NCBI RefSeq assembly: GCF_021130785.1
Contig: NW_025776837.1
Span: forward strand, 1-64,000
Length of the DNA: 64,000 bases
Direction of reading: 5' to 3'
DNA from: Homalodisca vitripennis
Lineage: Eukaryota; Arthropoda; Insecta; Hemiptera; Cicadellidae
Of this stretch, positions 44,400 to 56,749 are shown in pieces; positions within the stretch are counted from its first letter, which is position 1; every line of letters begins with the position of its first letter. Below the pieces are notes generated by a model. It saw only the letters and a program-made list of their open reading frames with translations. It was not told where the DNA came from and made no database searches. The position numbers were made by a program, and so were the translations under genes.

Positions 44400-47300
44400 C
44401 GTCAGGTAAAAATGAACAGATTGAAAATATGTAAGGAAGGAAATGTATATGTGATCTATTAAAACGTTACTTTAAAAACATAAAATAACCAACCTTGGCA
44501 GGGATTGGGACTGCCTGTGCTTAAAGCAGTAGCCCATCACTGTTACTAGAACCAACAGCAATGGCTGCAGTGACACTGTTATACGCACCCAGGTTAGAGC
44601 ATTGCATGGTACTAGGGTCAGTCCTTGGGCAGGTCGTTATCCTTCTACCATGTAATACTCCCCTCCCTTATTAGATTGGTTAGTTGAGACATTTAGGTTA
44701 CGTCACTTGTGCTGCAATTGATGGGCCGCTGGGATGAAAATCCTTGAAATTATCAACAAACAATTTCCCAGTCCTGATGTCCAGTTACCATGAAATTCCA
44801 AATACTTGTTAACTGCCTTGTTTATTGACTCTCACATTTAAGTATTGTGTGTTTAATACCTCAAATGTTGACGCATGCAATGCAATTGTGAAATTGTTGA
44901 TTGTTGATGCAATAAAGAAAGAATAAAGAATATTATTATTATTATTATCTACCACAGACAATATGCATTTACTCAACAAGAGAATAATGTAGATCTATAT
45001 ACTTTCACTGAGACGTGGTGAACTTTACAGAATAATTACTGGGTTATACTGTTTAATGTTTAAGATTATATTATTTTTAAGTATTATTGATGTCTGAGTA
45101 AATTTAAACAAGAAAATAGTATTTTATGTAACAAAGCGGTTGATATTTAAAGACAATTTATTCTATTCTCGGTTGCAATTTAAGTAATATTAATGTAGTG
45201 CTTACTCCATTCATAAAAATGTTGTTACGTTTGACGTAGAATTTTGATCCAATTCCACCCAAACTTTCAAGTGCACAATGTGCTGACTTGAGAGATGTAT
45301 CAACATTAATATAGATACTTTTAAATTAATATAAGATATGATATGATAAGAATTCCATATAAATGATAAGAATAAGATTAAAACGATGAGACCTGTGCTA
45401 AACATTGAACTACATCGGGCAAGTATACAACGATTACAAGCGAGCTGATATTGAAACCATTGTGAATTACGTTTCTGTAGAATCTTTCTAACAATGGAAT
45501 TTATAGATGTATAAACCTCATGGAATCTTTCCTTTTATTAAATATACTTAATAATATCATCTGTTAATAATTTCCGTTCTGTTCTCACTAATACTGTGTT
45601 GGAAGTTAGGGCCACGACTACAGGTATCAGAGGTTACTACCATTACCAACGTCCTGGGAAGTCAAAGGAGACGAAACGAGGACCAACTGGTATTTGAATA
45701 TTTATTTTTAGTTCCAGAAGTGGAAAATGATGTTGTGTATCACAGGAGATTTGTAAACTAAACCGATAAATGTACCAAACCTTGTCACTACGCCATCAAA
45801 GCCTCGGGAAAAAGCCGGGGATCAGCGGGAAGTGATCTCGCACTAATGTAATTCCGAAGTTTCTTTATTAAGGACAGATTGATGAACAGCCTATTATTAG
45901 GGACACTGGCGCAAATGTACATTTTCCCCAAATCTCTGATATAGAGGAGAATGTTGAGGAAAAGCTGTGAGCGCTTCGCAACGAATAACATAAGCATTCT
46001 TCCTACGGTTTCGTGCCGTTGAATATATATATATTTTCCGACTCAGACTACTTTATGTGGAGTTTAATGATAGCTGAATTAGCCAATACTCATTGTTGAT
46101 TTCTAAACTTCCGTTCCACTATGATCACCTAGTGGATGTCCGATGCCACTCGTAGGTTGACCAAACAGCCTCGTTTCTGGCAAGTGGCATGATATACTGT
46201 TAACGCTTGTAAAGTTTGTAAATTTAGATTTAATCCAACACTAATAGTAATACTTTTTAACATAAAACAACTAGTGTACTCTTACAACATTGTCTAGTTG
46301 AATCAGATAGTACAGTTACAACGTAAGGTGACCTACGCATGTTCACATAAAGCTTATAAATGACACAATCAATCTGAGTTTATTGGTTGACCTGGAAGAA
46401 ATCGATTATCAACAACGCTACTTTTAGTAGAATCAAAACGACACAGCGTCGAACGAGATACAAAATATAAAACTACCATCTTTCTTAAAAAATTTTCTGG
46501 GCTTTTTATACTAAATACACTGATATTTAAGTAATATTTTAATCACTGTCGGGATATTAAAAGGAAGAGAAAATCGTTAGTTATAATATCTACATATAAT
46601 TAAAATATATTTCCTTTTTGGGGGGTTATCTTTAGTGTGGAAAGCCTACAAAATAATATTTAACAACAAAATTAAATGTCATATTTTTATTTTTATTTAT
46701 ACTTATATTTATACTTTTAAATGTCGACCACCACTAAAAACTCCCAAAAATTATAATTTTTTTCTAAGATAAACTTTCCAAAAAATTCAAGGTTGAGTAT
46801 TTGAACTGTAAAAATTAGAAATACTAAAAGTTACACCACGCAAAACAATAAAAAAGTGAAGAAATACTTTTCAAATAAATAGCATAAGGGAGAAATGTTA
46901 CAATATATTTCGGCAACAAGCAATGGTGGCGTCAATTTAACAGTTAAATACGTTTATTACATTTGAAAACTCACATAGTTTTTTTCCTTTCCTTTGCGTG
47001 TGTCTCAGATACCATATACAGTTTAGTTCAGACTTAAAAAGCCAAAATTAAGTCCGTCTGAAGAAATACACTTAAATTTTGATTGTGAGCTATGTAAAAC
47101 AATCGCGTGTATAACTTCATTGTACAGTGATGTGTTGTGTTTTCAATTTATGCAAATATTTAATTATCTGTACTGTGTCAGCGGTAGTGATAATAATGTA
47201 CTTGTACGTAACGTAGTGGCTGGTGCCCGTACAGTAATTACAGCTAATATACAGTAAAATAAGTAGGTTATAGTACTTCTGCTGTTCTACAGGTTAATAA

Positions 47301-47900
47301 GTCAAAGTCATGAGTTGCTACAATCTAAACTCAAAGCTTTGTCTAACACCAATATTCAGACAACATATACAACTATACATATAAGACATCTACGTGAATT
47401 GCATTTTATAAAAATTATTTTGTTTTGACTTATCTATTTGCAGAATATTCCAGTCAAAACGAAAGAGGTTCAGCCGTGGAGTTCGGGTCTTAGGTCGGAA
47501 GATGACTGAATGTGAACTCTGCTAACTTTGTCCGTATTAACTTGAAGCAAAAATTATTCACGATGCCACTGCACTAAAACATTTTCAAAGGTATTAGATT
47601 ATAAAATTTTGTTTTCATGGTAACGAGGAATAATTATTGTTTATTAAGAAATATACTACCCGTATGGCGTAAGTTAGTTATAGAAATTATCAGGAAGAAC
47701 ACTACAATTTTACCACAGAAAAACTTAATTCTCTAATTTTGTATAGATTTTTACAGCATAATAAGTATATAAACCTATTACAGAAAGTTGCATTAAACAA
47801 ATAGGTTAGTGCCAAGTCTTTATGCTGGAGAGTAACATGAAATTAGTTTCATTTATTAGATCATGTTTGTTTTAGTTTTTGCAGAAGAACTATAATTTGA
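44400..47900 (+). repeat. R-family copy 1, segments S2-S4
   Basis: S2 (44400-45350) carries CCTTGGCAGGGATTGGGACT, AGCAATGGCTGCAGTGACAC, CCTTGGGCAGGTCGTTATCC; S3 (45400-46900) carries TTGGAAGTTAGG and ACAACATTGTCTAGTTGAAT; S4 (46900-47900) carries TACTTCTGCTGTTCTACAGG and AGCCGTGG-GTT. All recur in order at 57895-60500, and S2 and S4 at 48260-51600. Minus-strand ORFs in S2 are not kept open between copies. Probably a large non-coding mobile or tandemly duplicated sequence. Confidence 0.8.
44719..44948 (+). mobile_element. 230-bp LINE 3' end inserted in R copy 1
   Basis: The R copies at 48479 and 58190 read GC(T/C)NCAATC(T/A)ACCGCAGAC without a break; here 230 bp separate GCTGCAAT from CTACCACAGAC. 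The insert ends AATAAAGAAAGAATAAAGAA followed by (TAT)n, a typical LINE 3' UTR with a microsatellite tail. 5'-truncated, no ORF. Confidence 0.75.
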
Positions 47901-48259
47901 CCCCCACTCAGAAAATATTTATATTTGCAAAATGGTAGTGTGGCCAAGCTAAGCGATATACCCAACCTGTCCAAGCTAGGATTATTGTCAAAATTCATCC
48001 TCTTTGGCTTAATTTCTAAGATAATTTGTATATAGTAAAATAGTATGTTCCTAACACAGTAAAACACAACTAACAAACGTGCAATCGTTAAGCTAAGCAA
48101 CATGCTAGCTCAAAAAGATTTATTTTGTTATAAAAAACTTTCTTTTTTACTGGTTGTATGTAACTCTAGTTTGTTTGTTGGTTATTCATACAATCTCTCG
48201 GAAAATATGTCTTGGAGTAAATTTCCATTGGATCTATTATTAAGTAACATATTACATAA
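47901..48259. other. Spacer between R copies 1 and 2
   Basis: No match to S1, no gene. Confidence 0.4.
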
Positions 48260-51200
48260 ATAAACCAATTTAAACAGGAATTGGGGCTGCCTGTGGTTAA
48301 AATAGTTGCCGTGCATCACCACTGTTACTATAACCAAACAGCAATAGCTGCAGTGACACTGTTATGCGCACCCAGGTTTAGGGCATTATATGGTGTTCTG
48401 GCCAGTATTTTCAGGTCGTCTGGCCCTTATTAGGTGGGAGGAACTTGGATATCTCGGTGTGTACGGTACGTGTGCTGCAATCTACCGCAGACAATATGTA
48501 TCTACACAAGAGAATAACGCAGATCCGTGAATTCTCACTGAGACGTACTAAAACTTGGAAGTAAAAATACTGCAATTTTGGTTTTCTGATTATATTTTTA
48601 TTAATTATCATTATCACACATGATCTTTAAAATTTACATGATTAATTCCTTTCGACATAAACTACATTAAGTTATATGATTGTGCATATTCAAACGTGGA
48701 ATTTAGTTAAGTGACATTGAAGCACTTAGTAGCCTGAAGCATTTCGTTTATGTCTACTGAGAGGATGTTAAGTTTACTTTTTCTGCATGATTTGTCTATA
48801 TGACCGCATGACGATAGTAAAAATAAGCTATATGCTTAAAAGTTACAATGCAACGTTAGTGAAGCCTATTACTCGACACGTATTGCAGCGTACTCGTACC
48901 TTTTATACATAAACAAACAATAAAATAAATGAATGTTTCCCATGTAAAAACACGATAGTGAAACATGTAAAGTTAGGAATCTTTTAGGAGAATTTACAAT
49001 CAACCATCCTGGACTAACTTATCCTGCAGATGCCTACATAGATTCTAATTCTTATGATGTAATACATACAAATTAAGTAAGTTATTTTTCAATTGGTATA
49101 TATATGCTGAATTTTAGAATTGATATGACAGGGCAAATTTTGTTCAATTTCCACCAGAAAACAATAAAAACCATCGTAAACCATTGGTTAAAAGAACCAA
49201 TAAACCTTTAACCATTTTATAATTAGAAGGAGGGTATATTTATGTTATGTTATACCAAGATAAATACACACCGTCGGCAAGGTATACACAACCACTTTTA
49301 AATTTTCGACATGTTGTTGTAGTGGTTTGATATAACATAGACTTATATGTGCATTGCTGTCGTCTCCCAGTGAGAGTTTAAACAGTGAAAGTTAACCCAC
49401 TCGTCAACTGAAAAATACGGAATTCTCACTAAAATCTTCAAATCCGAGTGTCCGCAAGAAGAACCTGAAGGTCCGCTAGGTACCTCTCCAAATGGTTTAA
49501 AATTCAAAATATTTTATTAGCTTCCTCGATGGTAGCCTTTGTTGCGTATGTATAATTTTATGTTTATTATAATTAAATTAGCATGGGTTACCAAAAACTG
49601 TCATTAGTCTACAAAATAATTAAACAGCTTAACTGTTGGTTTTTTAAAAATATTTATAAATTCGATATTTTTAACGGATACAAAGTACACTAACACTTGT
49701 ATACATTTAAAATTTCACAAGTTCACAAAGTGGTTTCATTAGCAAACTGATAACATGCGATCATAAATTTTTAAATCTTTGGTGTGTTTCATCTAAAGTT
49801 ATAACCATGTATGTAGACTTGTTATAAGGGTATTAATTTACCTTTTAAGTTAGGCCGAGGTGAGGTTTCTGGTTAGAAGCACCACTTCTTTTATTATTTT
49901 AGATTTCTTTAGAATAATTTGTTTGTAGTTCTGTTAAACATTAAATCTGATCTGCGTGAGAATAGGATATTTGTGTAATTTACTTTAACAAGAGTAAGGC
50001 CTCAACATAAAAATATAATAAATTACCTTAAAGTTGGAAAGGACTGATTCATAAAATTCATGCCTGGCTAATATAAGTGACAAATAAAAACGTGTTTCAT
50101 TCTTTAGCAAAATTAAACAAAGATATTTTAAATGTTATTGCAGTCAAGTCAGACAATCATCTACCTTGTTCTTTAGAACACGTAATAAAATATGTATAAA
50201 AATAAGGGGAAAAGCGCACTACAAGGAAGTAATGTTAAGAGACACTCAATGACTTAGATCTCATAACAACCCAACTCTATAATCACAGTTTACTATAGGA
50301 AATAACAACTGATTGCAAGTAATGTGCTTTGTAGTTTTATGGTGTACTGTTAACTATTGCATCTATAGAAGATCGTTAGGAATTTAAAATTGATTGATAA
50401 GTGACAGAGAATCAGTTAAATACTAATTTTTCAGAACATATATTTTTTTAATTATTACTGAAGTCCTAGTAGATTTCAACATGAAAAGAATATTTATATT
50501 TGACAACTCGGTTGATATAAAAAGTTAATTTACTCTTGGTTGCGACTTAGATAATATAAATAAAGAGGTTACGTCATTTGTTTTTTTATTTGATATAGAT
50601 TTCCGCCACCTCTCTGGCTAATCATTCAAGTGCACTATATCCTCGCCAATTTGCCTCTTAAATACGCGTTGTCCTTAGAATTTTATACTCGCAACGTTTT
50701 TCTTTTCCTTTGTGTGTGTTTAGGTTAATACACACACTATAGTTCCGTGAAAAATCAAGATTTATAATTACTTCTGAGGAAATACATTAAAATTTTGAAC
50801 TGTAAACAATGCACATAAATCGCGTGTATAACTTCATAGACTGGTGACAAGAGCGAATAGTTATATTTTTAAATAATTTAATCTATTTAATCAAACGTAC
50901 TGTTTTTCAAAGGTTGTGATAACAACTAAACAGTATGTAGTGTAGTGGATGGAGCCCATATAGTAATTACCTATAGCTAAATATACTGTAAAATAAGTAA
51001 GTTATAGTACTTCTGCTGTCCTACAAGTAATATAAGTCAAATTATTGAGTTGCTACAATCTAAAACTCAAGGCCTAATTAATTGTTAACATCAATATTCA
51101 GACAGCATCTGCAGCCATACAACACTACATCTAAGTGAGTTGTATTCAATGAAAAATGTTGATGTTTTGACTTATCCATTTGGAGAATTTTTCTGCCAAA

Positions 51201-51600
51201 GACACAAGGGCTCAGCCGTGGTGTCCAGGGTCACAGGTCGGAAGAAGACCGAACGTTAACGCTGCTAAAAATGTCCCGTATTGACTTGAAGTAAAACTAA
51301 TCAGGATTCCACTTTATTGAGCAATTTTTCGAAAGTATTTGATGTTAAAGTTGTGTTTTCATGGTAACTGGGAATAATTATTGTTAATTAAAAAATGGGA
51401 CACCAATCCTAAAAGCTTGATAAGTTTTATAAATTTTAAGAAAGAGAGATTGTGTAGATCTTAGCACTAGGGTTTTAAATGTTCAATGTGTAACTTCCGT
51501 AATGCTATGGATTGTAAATAAAAATAATATCAGTTCCTTATGTTTTGGCCATCAAACATATACATGATTTGTTTTCGAAACTTTTTGCTCAAAATCCGTG
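48260..51600 (+). repeat. R-family copy 2, S2 and S4 with a ~1.8-kb interruption
   Basis: S2 starts at 48270 (GGAATTGGGGCTGCCTGTGG...), breaks off near 48600 and resumes near 50430 (TTATTACTGAAGTCCTAGTAG), continuing to 50650. S3 is missing; sequence passes from TTCAAGTGCAC directly to S4 (50690-51600: ACGTTTTTCTTTTCCTTTGTG, TACTTCTGCTGTCCTACAAG, CTCAGCCGTGG). The 48600-50430 interruption has no recognisable gene. Confidence 0.75.
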
Positions 51601-54529
51601 TTAATGCGCTGTTTTTTCCTATATATATTTTGCGGGGAAAAGCAGGATTGCATTAAAATAAAATCTAAATACATATTTTTTTATTGTTTAATCCAGCTGT
51701 ATAGGTTGGTTCTAGATAAGGTCCTTTGAATAAATGTAGTTTGAACGTAAAGGAGAATTATATAATATGCATTTTGGAAAGACAAAGTTTTATTTTGCAT
51801 AGGGGAAATAAGAAAATATAATTATATTTATCTTACTTGAGGAAAGATTTTCATTTCAAATTCCTGTCGTCTGTAAGTTTCTTGTAAAACTTATTAGACA
51901 ATCGAATGCAATTTAGTTATTTATTAGAAAATAATCTTACAAGCTTCTCTTCTGTTAACTTTGGTGTAGTGTATTTAGAATTTAATTTTTCATTTTTGAA
52001 TAACGTCTTCTTTATCTTCATAAAATCGAGTTCAAAATGAATCAAACAAAGTTTATTCGCATCTCTTATAAATTAAGTACTTACATCATTTAAATTGTAA
52101 AAACTGTCATGAATTGTTAAAAATTTTCGTCTAATTTTAAATAAAAATGTTAATTTTCTAACAAGTATAGTCTTGTTTTTATATAACTATACAAAATACT
52201 CTGACAATTTTATTGAAACGGAGAAAATGAGATTTTAAATGTTCACTATTTAGTTATCATTTATTATAGTGGGACACAATTATATAAGGTCTATTAATTA
52301 TAGACACATCTCTCTCCAAAGATATTTTTTTAATTGTGTTATATACAGCGTTAGTTTTTTAATCCCGTGTGTAGAGACGTCCCTCTGAGTATTCATAATT
52401 GTTAGTTTTAATTTTATCTTGCACATAAAACCTTAAAGGAATAAATAATGGGATTATTCGACTGGCACTTGGCAGTAGCTATTTTTTAAACAGCTGGAAC
52501 AATATTCTTTGGTTTAGTTTGATTTGGCTATTATTCATGTAAGTCCTTTGCTTTTTGTTGTTCTATGTCATCATTTTTCCTATAACTTTCTTGTGTTATT
52601 GTACGTTTGATTAGTTTAATTACTTACTCAAACTATGGGCGGTTACCTTGAATCTAGCAATTTGCTCACGTAACAGGAGTTTTTATTTTGTTTATTTTGT
52701 GATAAAACATTTAAAATGTTCAGCATTATTGCTTTCAAAGTTAATACTATCCAACATTTGGTGTATAAATACATAAAACAATAATTTAACTGTTTCTAAT
52801 AACCTAAAAAACCCTTAAATATTTTGAGATTCCTTATCCGTTTCTATATCTGTGATTATTATTAGTTTACGAAATGAAAAAAACATTTAACGAAGTTTTT
52901 AAAAATTTTAAATTTTCAACTCAAAAGAATAAATGCCAAAGAATTTCTCACTTAAATAGTTTTGATGAGATTAGATTAATAATGCTTAATCTTGACATGT
53001 AGTGAAAAGTATAGGTGAGAGATTAAGATCTGCCAAGTGACAAATAAGTTAAGTCTTAACTTTGCGATTTCTTTCACCTTTCCTCATACTAACATTGAGT
53101 TCATCACAAACCGAGTAACTTATTCTTAAGTGGTAAGTATTCTGAGCTACTGCTAGTGTATTAAAAGCGAAGTTACTATTGGAGAGCAAGCCAAATATAC
53201 ATTACTGGGGACCAATCCAATCGCAAATAACTTAGGCTTAAGTAACCCTATGCGGACAGTGCCGTTCATTATTGTCTTTTCTGGACAGTTTCTGACAAGC
53301 TGGTGTTACTACCACAAGTCTGAAGTTGATGACTTTCGTTATGATTAAACGTTCAGTTTATCTTAGATAATTTCCATAGACTCTCTTAGATACTTGAATC
53401 TACAAGAACTTGATACGGATATATTGATAAATTTATGTTTAAGTAATTTAATTAGAACATGTTTATTCCTAATTTTTATTTTATTAATTGGTCTCTATCT
53501 AATTATACCAAAGCGTATTTTTATTTTGCATAAAGAACATCAAAGTCTGTCTCTTTATCTTTCCTCAAATAAATCGTAATTTGAATGATTTAGTCTAAAG
53601 TGGTGAAATTTGGTAAGATTATATCTTAGTTTTCTTATTTTGAGGGTTTAAGAATTCCCTCAATTCGCTATGTGTTTATGAGCGTTTAAAACTACATAAC
53701 ACATTTAAAATATGATAGTTATATACAATTTAATGTTTGTCCTCTCATATATAGTCACTTTATTTGTAATTTAGATTGGTACGAATATGCCCAACTCAAT
53801 ATACCGAAAATTTTATTAAAGAAATGTAAACCGTAAATTTGAATTAATCAAATTTATTATTTACAATGAGCACAAGACCTCTGGACTAAGATTAAGTTAG
53901 TATTGAATAAAAATTTTAACTGTTCACTATCTTAAAAGGGAAATATTATGAAAAACACAAAATTCTTACAGTTATAAATGAAATAAATTCTTTTAAAAAT
54001 AAATCCTTATTATATTTAATATGTTTCCTGCAAATAATTCAAAAACTAAAACAATCTAATTTCAAACTTGTCTGTATAAATATTCATTTATATTTGAGAC
54101 CAAAATAAAACCTATACTCATATAATAGGCTCCAATTTAAAACTGTTTGGATTATAATGTCCTAAAAAATTTACGAATTATAATTTTAAAACATTTAGAG
54201 ATATCAGTTTAGAGTTTTAAGGTACCTACCCAATGTTTAGAAACACATTGTGTATTTAAAAGTACGTAAATATCACAAATAATGAAGGTTTGTTTCAAGA
54301 TTTCGATCGTAATTTGTTAATATAAGAACTTTTCTAAGTATTTATAAGAATAATGAAATATTGTCATATATAATTCCATGAAATATACATTAAAAAAGGA
54401 TGTGTTATGTAAATTTCTTACCAAAATCCTTGTAAGCACACATTTGTAGCTGAACTTCAGTTAAAACTTTCACTATTGTTCATAAAAACTGTTTTCTGAC
54501 TGACTGTCTATCTTCTTCATTTCTACTAT
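51601..54529. other. AT-rich sequence without recognisable genes
   Basis: The ORF at 53394-53579 is hydrophobic and low complexity; nothing assignable. Confidence 0.5.
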
Positions 54530-54600
54530 ATAGGAAAACTTAGTTCAGTAATGTTGTGTGGACTCCCAACGGGATTTTTGTTAGCGTTAGCGAATATTTC
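54530..54600 (-). repeat. Dispersed 'CTAACGCT' repeat, copy 3 (inverted)
   Basis: Minus strand reads AAATATTCGCTAACGCTAAC ... AATCCCGTTGGGAGTCCACA ... CTGAACTAAGTTTTCC, matching copies 1 and 2. Confidence 0.45.
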
Positions 54601-54954
54601 TTCATAGGTCTTATGGATAACCATTATGAGAATGATAAAGTAAAAGAATAATAAATTTGAAAATAATTGCACACAATTATATTTAAATTAGTCCATGTCA
54701 AATTTTGGGGGACAAGATTTCATTTCAGTGCATGCTTGCGTTGTACACGCAACTTCTTAGTGTGCAGTAAGTTTTATTATTTGAACATAGCTATGGAATC
54801 TAACTTAATGTAAATGTTTTACTACTTAGACAAAAACATGTTCGATGATGGTGAATGTCCTAACCTACCATTTGGCTGAACGTAATCTTTGGAGGCAATT
54901 TCTTGTCTGTCTGTTTGTCTAACCGACAACTAGCAAAATGTATAGCAAGCTAAT

Positions 54955-55765
54955 ATGTACGAAGTTCCCATTTCGAGTACTTTGATGTATCTTGAGAGAG
55001 AATTCCATATCAACATACTAAACAGTGAAGGACTCCTTGAGACTCTAGGTACTTTGTCAAGGATCCGTAAACAAGACAATCTTATGAATAAGCATTATTG
55101 ATTTATCTTGCTCTCATATATCGTAAAACTTTCCCAACCATACGTTCAGTATCCAAGAAGTACTGTTATGTACAGTGCAAAATTTTTTATTAGTTAATAA
55201 TATTATTCTTTTTTAATGAATTAACAGTTGGATATATTGCATAGACACATATTTTAATCAAAATCTTAATGGAATAACGTTTTTAAAATCGTAAAGAGTC
55301 AAAAGATTTTTAGTAGCAACCTATGTTGCAAAGTAAATAATTTTTTAAATTCTATTATAGACCATTTTTTTTTTATTTGAAGTTTTATTATATCTTGCGC
55401 CGTGTAATAGTGACGCATAAAAACTAATTTTATTATGTTATGTATTAATGACAAATCAGCACCATGTATTCAAAACAGCGCCTTCGCCCTTAACCACTTC
55501 TCCAGCCCTCAGGTTAATATGTACCAAGATTGGTATTTAATTTATCCTGAGAGAGAGTTTCATATCGACATACTAAACAGAGAGATCCTTTGAGACCCTA
55601 GATCCTTTGTCAAGGATGCGTAAAGAAAGACAATCTTGTGACTGAGCATTATTGCTTTTAGGTACTGTAATAAACTTTTTAATAAAATTACCAGTTAGAT
55701 AGATTAAATAGACACGTATTTATTTAAATCGACATCTTGATGTAATACAAATAGCCATATATAAT
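54955..55765. repeat. Two-copy direct duplication, ~565-bp spacing
   Basis: 54955-55265 and 55520-55765 share TATCTTGAGAGAGAATTCCATATC (second copy with changes), GACATACTAAACAG, TTTGTCAAGGATCCGTAA/ATGCGTAA, GACAATCTT and AGCATTATTG in order, about 80 percent alike by eye. Non-coding. Confidence 0.7.
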
Positions 55766-56749
55766 ACATATATAATAAATATTATAATACATAATATATA
55801 TAAGCCATGTATAACCGGAGCTAATAACTACTGTATTTTTGTAATCAGATCCAGATTGAAGTTGATGCAGGACAGTAGCACATAACTTGGATGAGTTTTA
55901 AACATTTTTATTTATTCGAACATTTTTTAATAGCGTGATATTCTCATTCATGCAAAACATTTTTCATTAAAATATTCTTCAAATATATATTTATGTTTTG
56001 TGATCACATGAGGATTTCATGAATGCGAACGTTCAAATTTTGGAAAAATAAATTACATATCTGGACTAAAATCTCGAGTGACATTGTGTGAGTAGAAGTT
56101 AAACGTTTACTTCAATGACCTGTTTTTTTTCAAAAAATTCCAATGGTGAGACATAATTGTTTACTACATAAATTTATTATTTCAGAGCCAAATTTCTACC
56201 TAATTTTTTAAATTAAGAATATGAAGGAATAAAAAAGTATTTCTGTAATTTTGTATTTGTGAATTTCAGCTTTGTTGATTATGCTTAAGTTCTTAAGTAA
56301 ATAATAAATATATACACATAAAATAAAATATATATATATATTTGCTATCGAACATTCATAGATGCATGCACGTTAAAAATGCAGAGAAGAACGTAAGTTG
56401 GAAATTGTGTAAAAATGTCCGGATTCCAATCAAAGAATATTTTTTTTATTGTATGAAGTTAAAACTTTATTCTATATTTAAATAGTTTATGGTTCAACAT
56501 AATGTAAAATAACATTACTAGAATGGTATGTATTTCATTTTAATCTTAATCGGAAAAACAAAGTGTCAGCTTTGCTGTGATATATCTATGTGTAATCCTA
56601 GATTGCTCCTGGAATACGATTAATAATAGTGTGCATGGAAATATATATATATATATATATATATAGCATAATTTCAATTTGATTTATCTTTCCGGATCCC
56701 TATGATTTATAGTAACAAGTTTTGAAAACGCACACTTACATACACAAAT
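55766..56749. other. AT-rich sequence with (TA)n at 56641-56667
   Basis: No gene recognised. Confidence 0.5.

Noticed and set aside
53030..53260. Possible inverted-repeat element with TTAAGT motifs
   Set aside because: The repeated pieces are short and mostly direct; no clear ends or target duplication.
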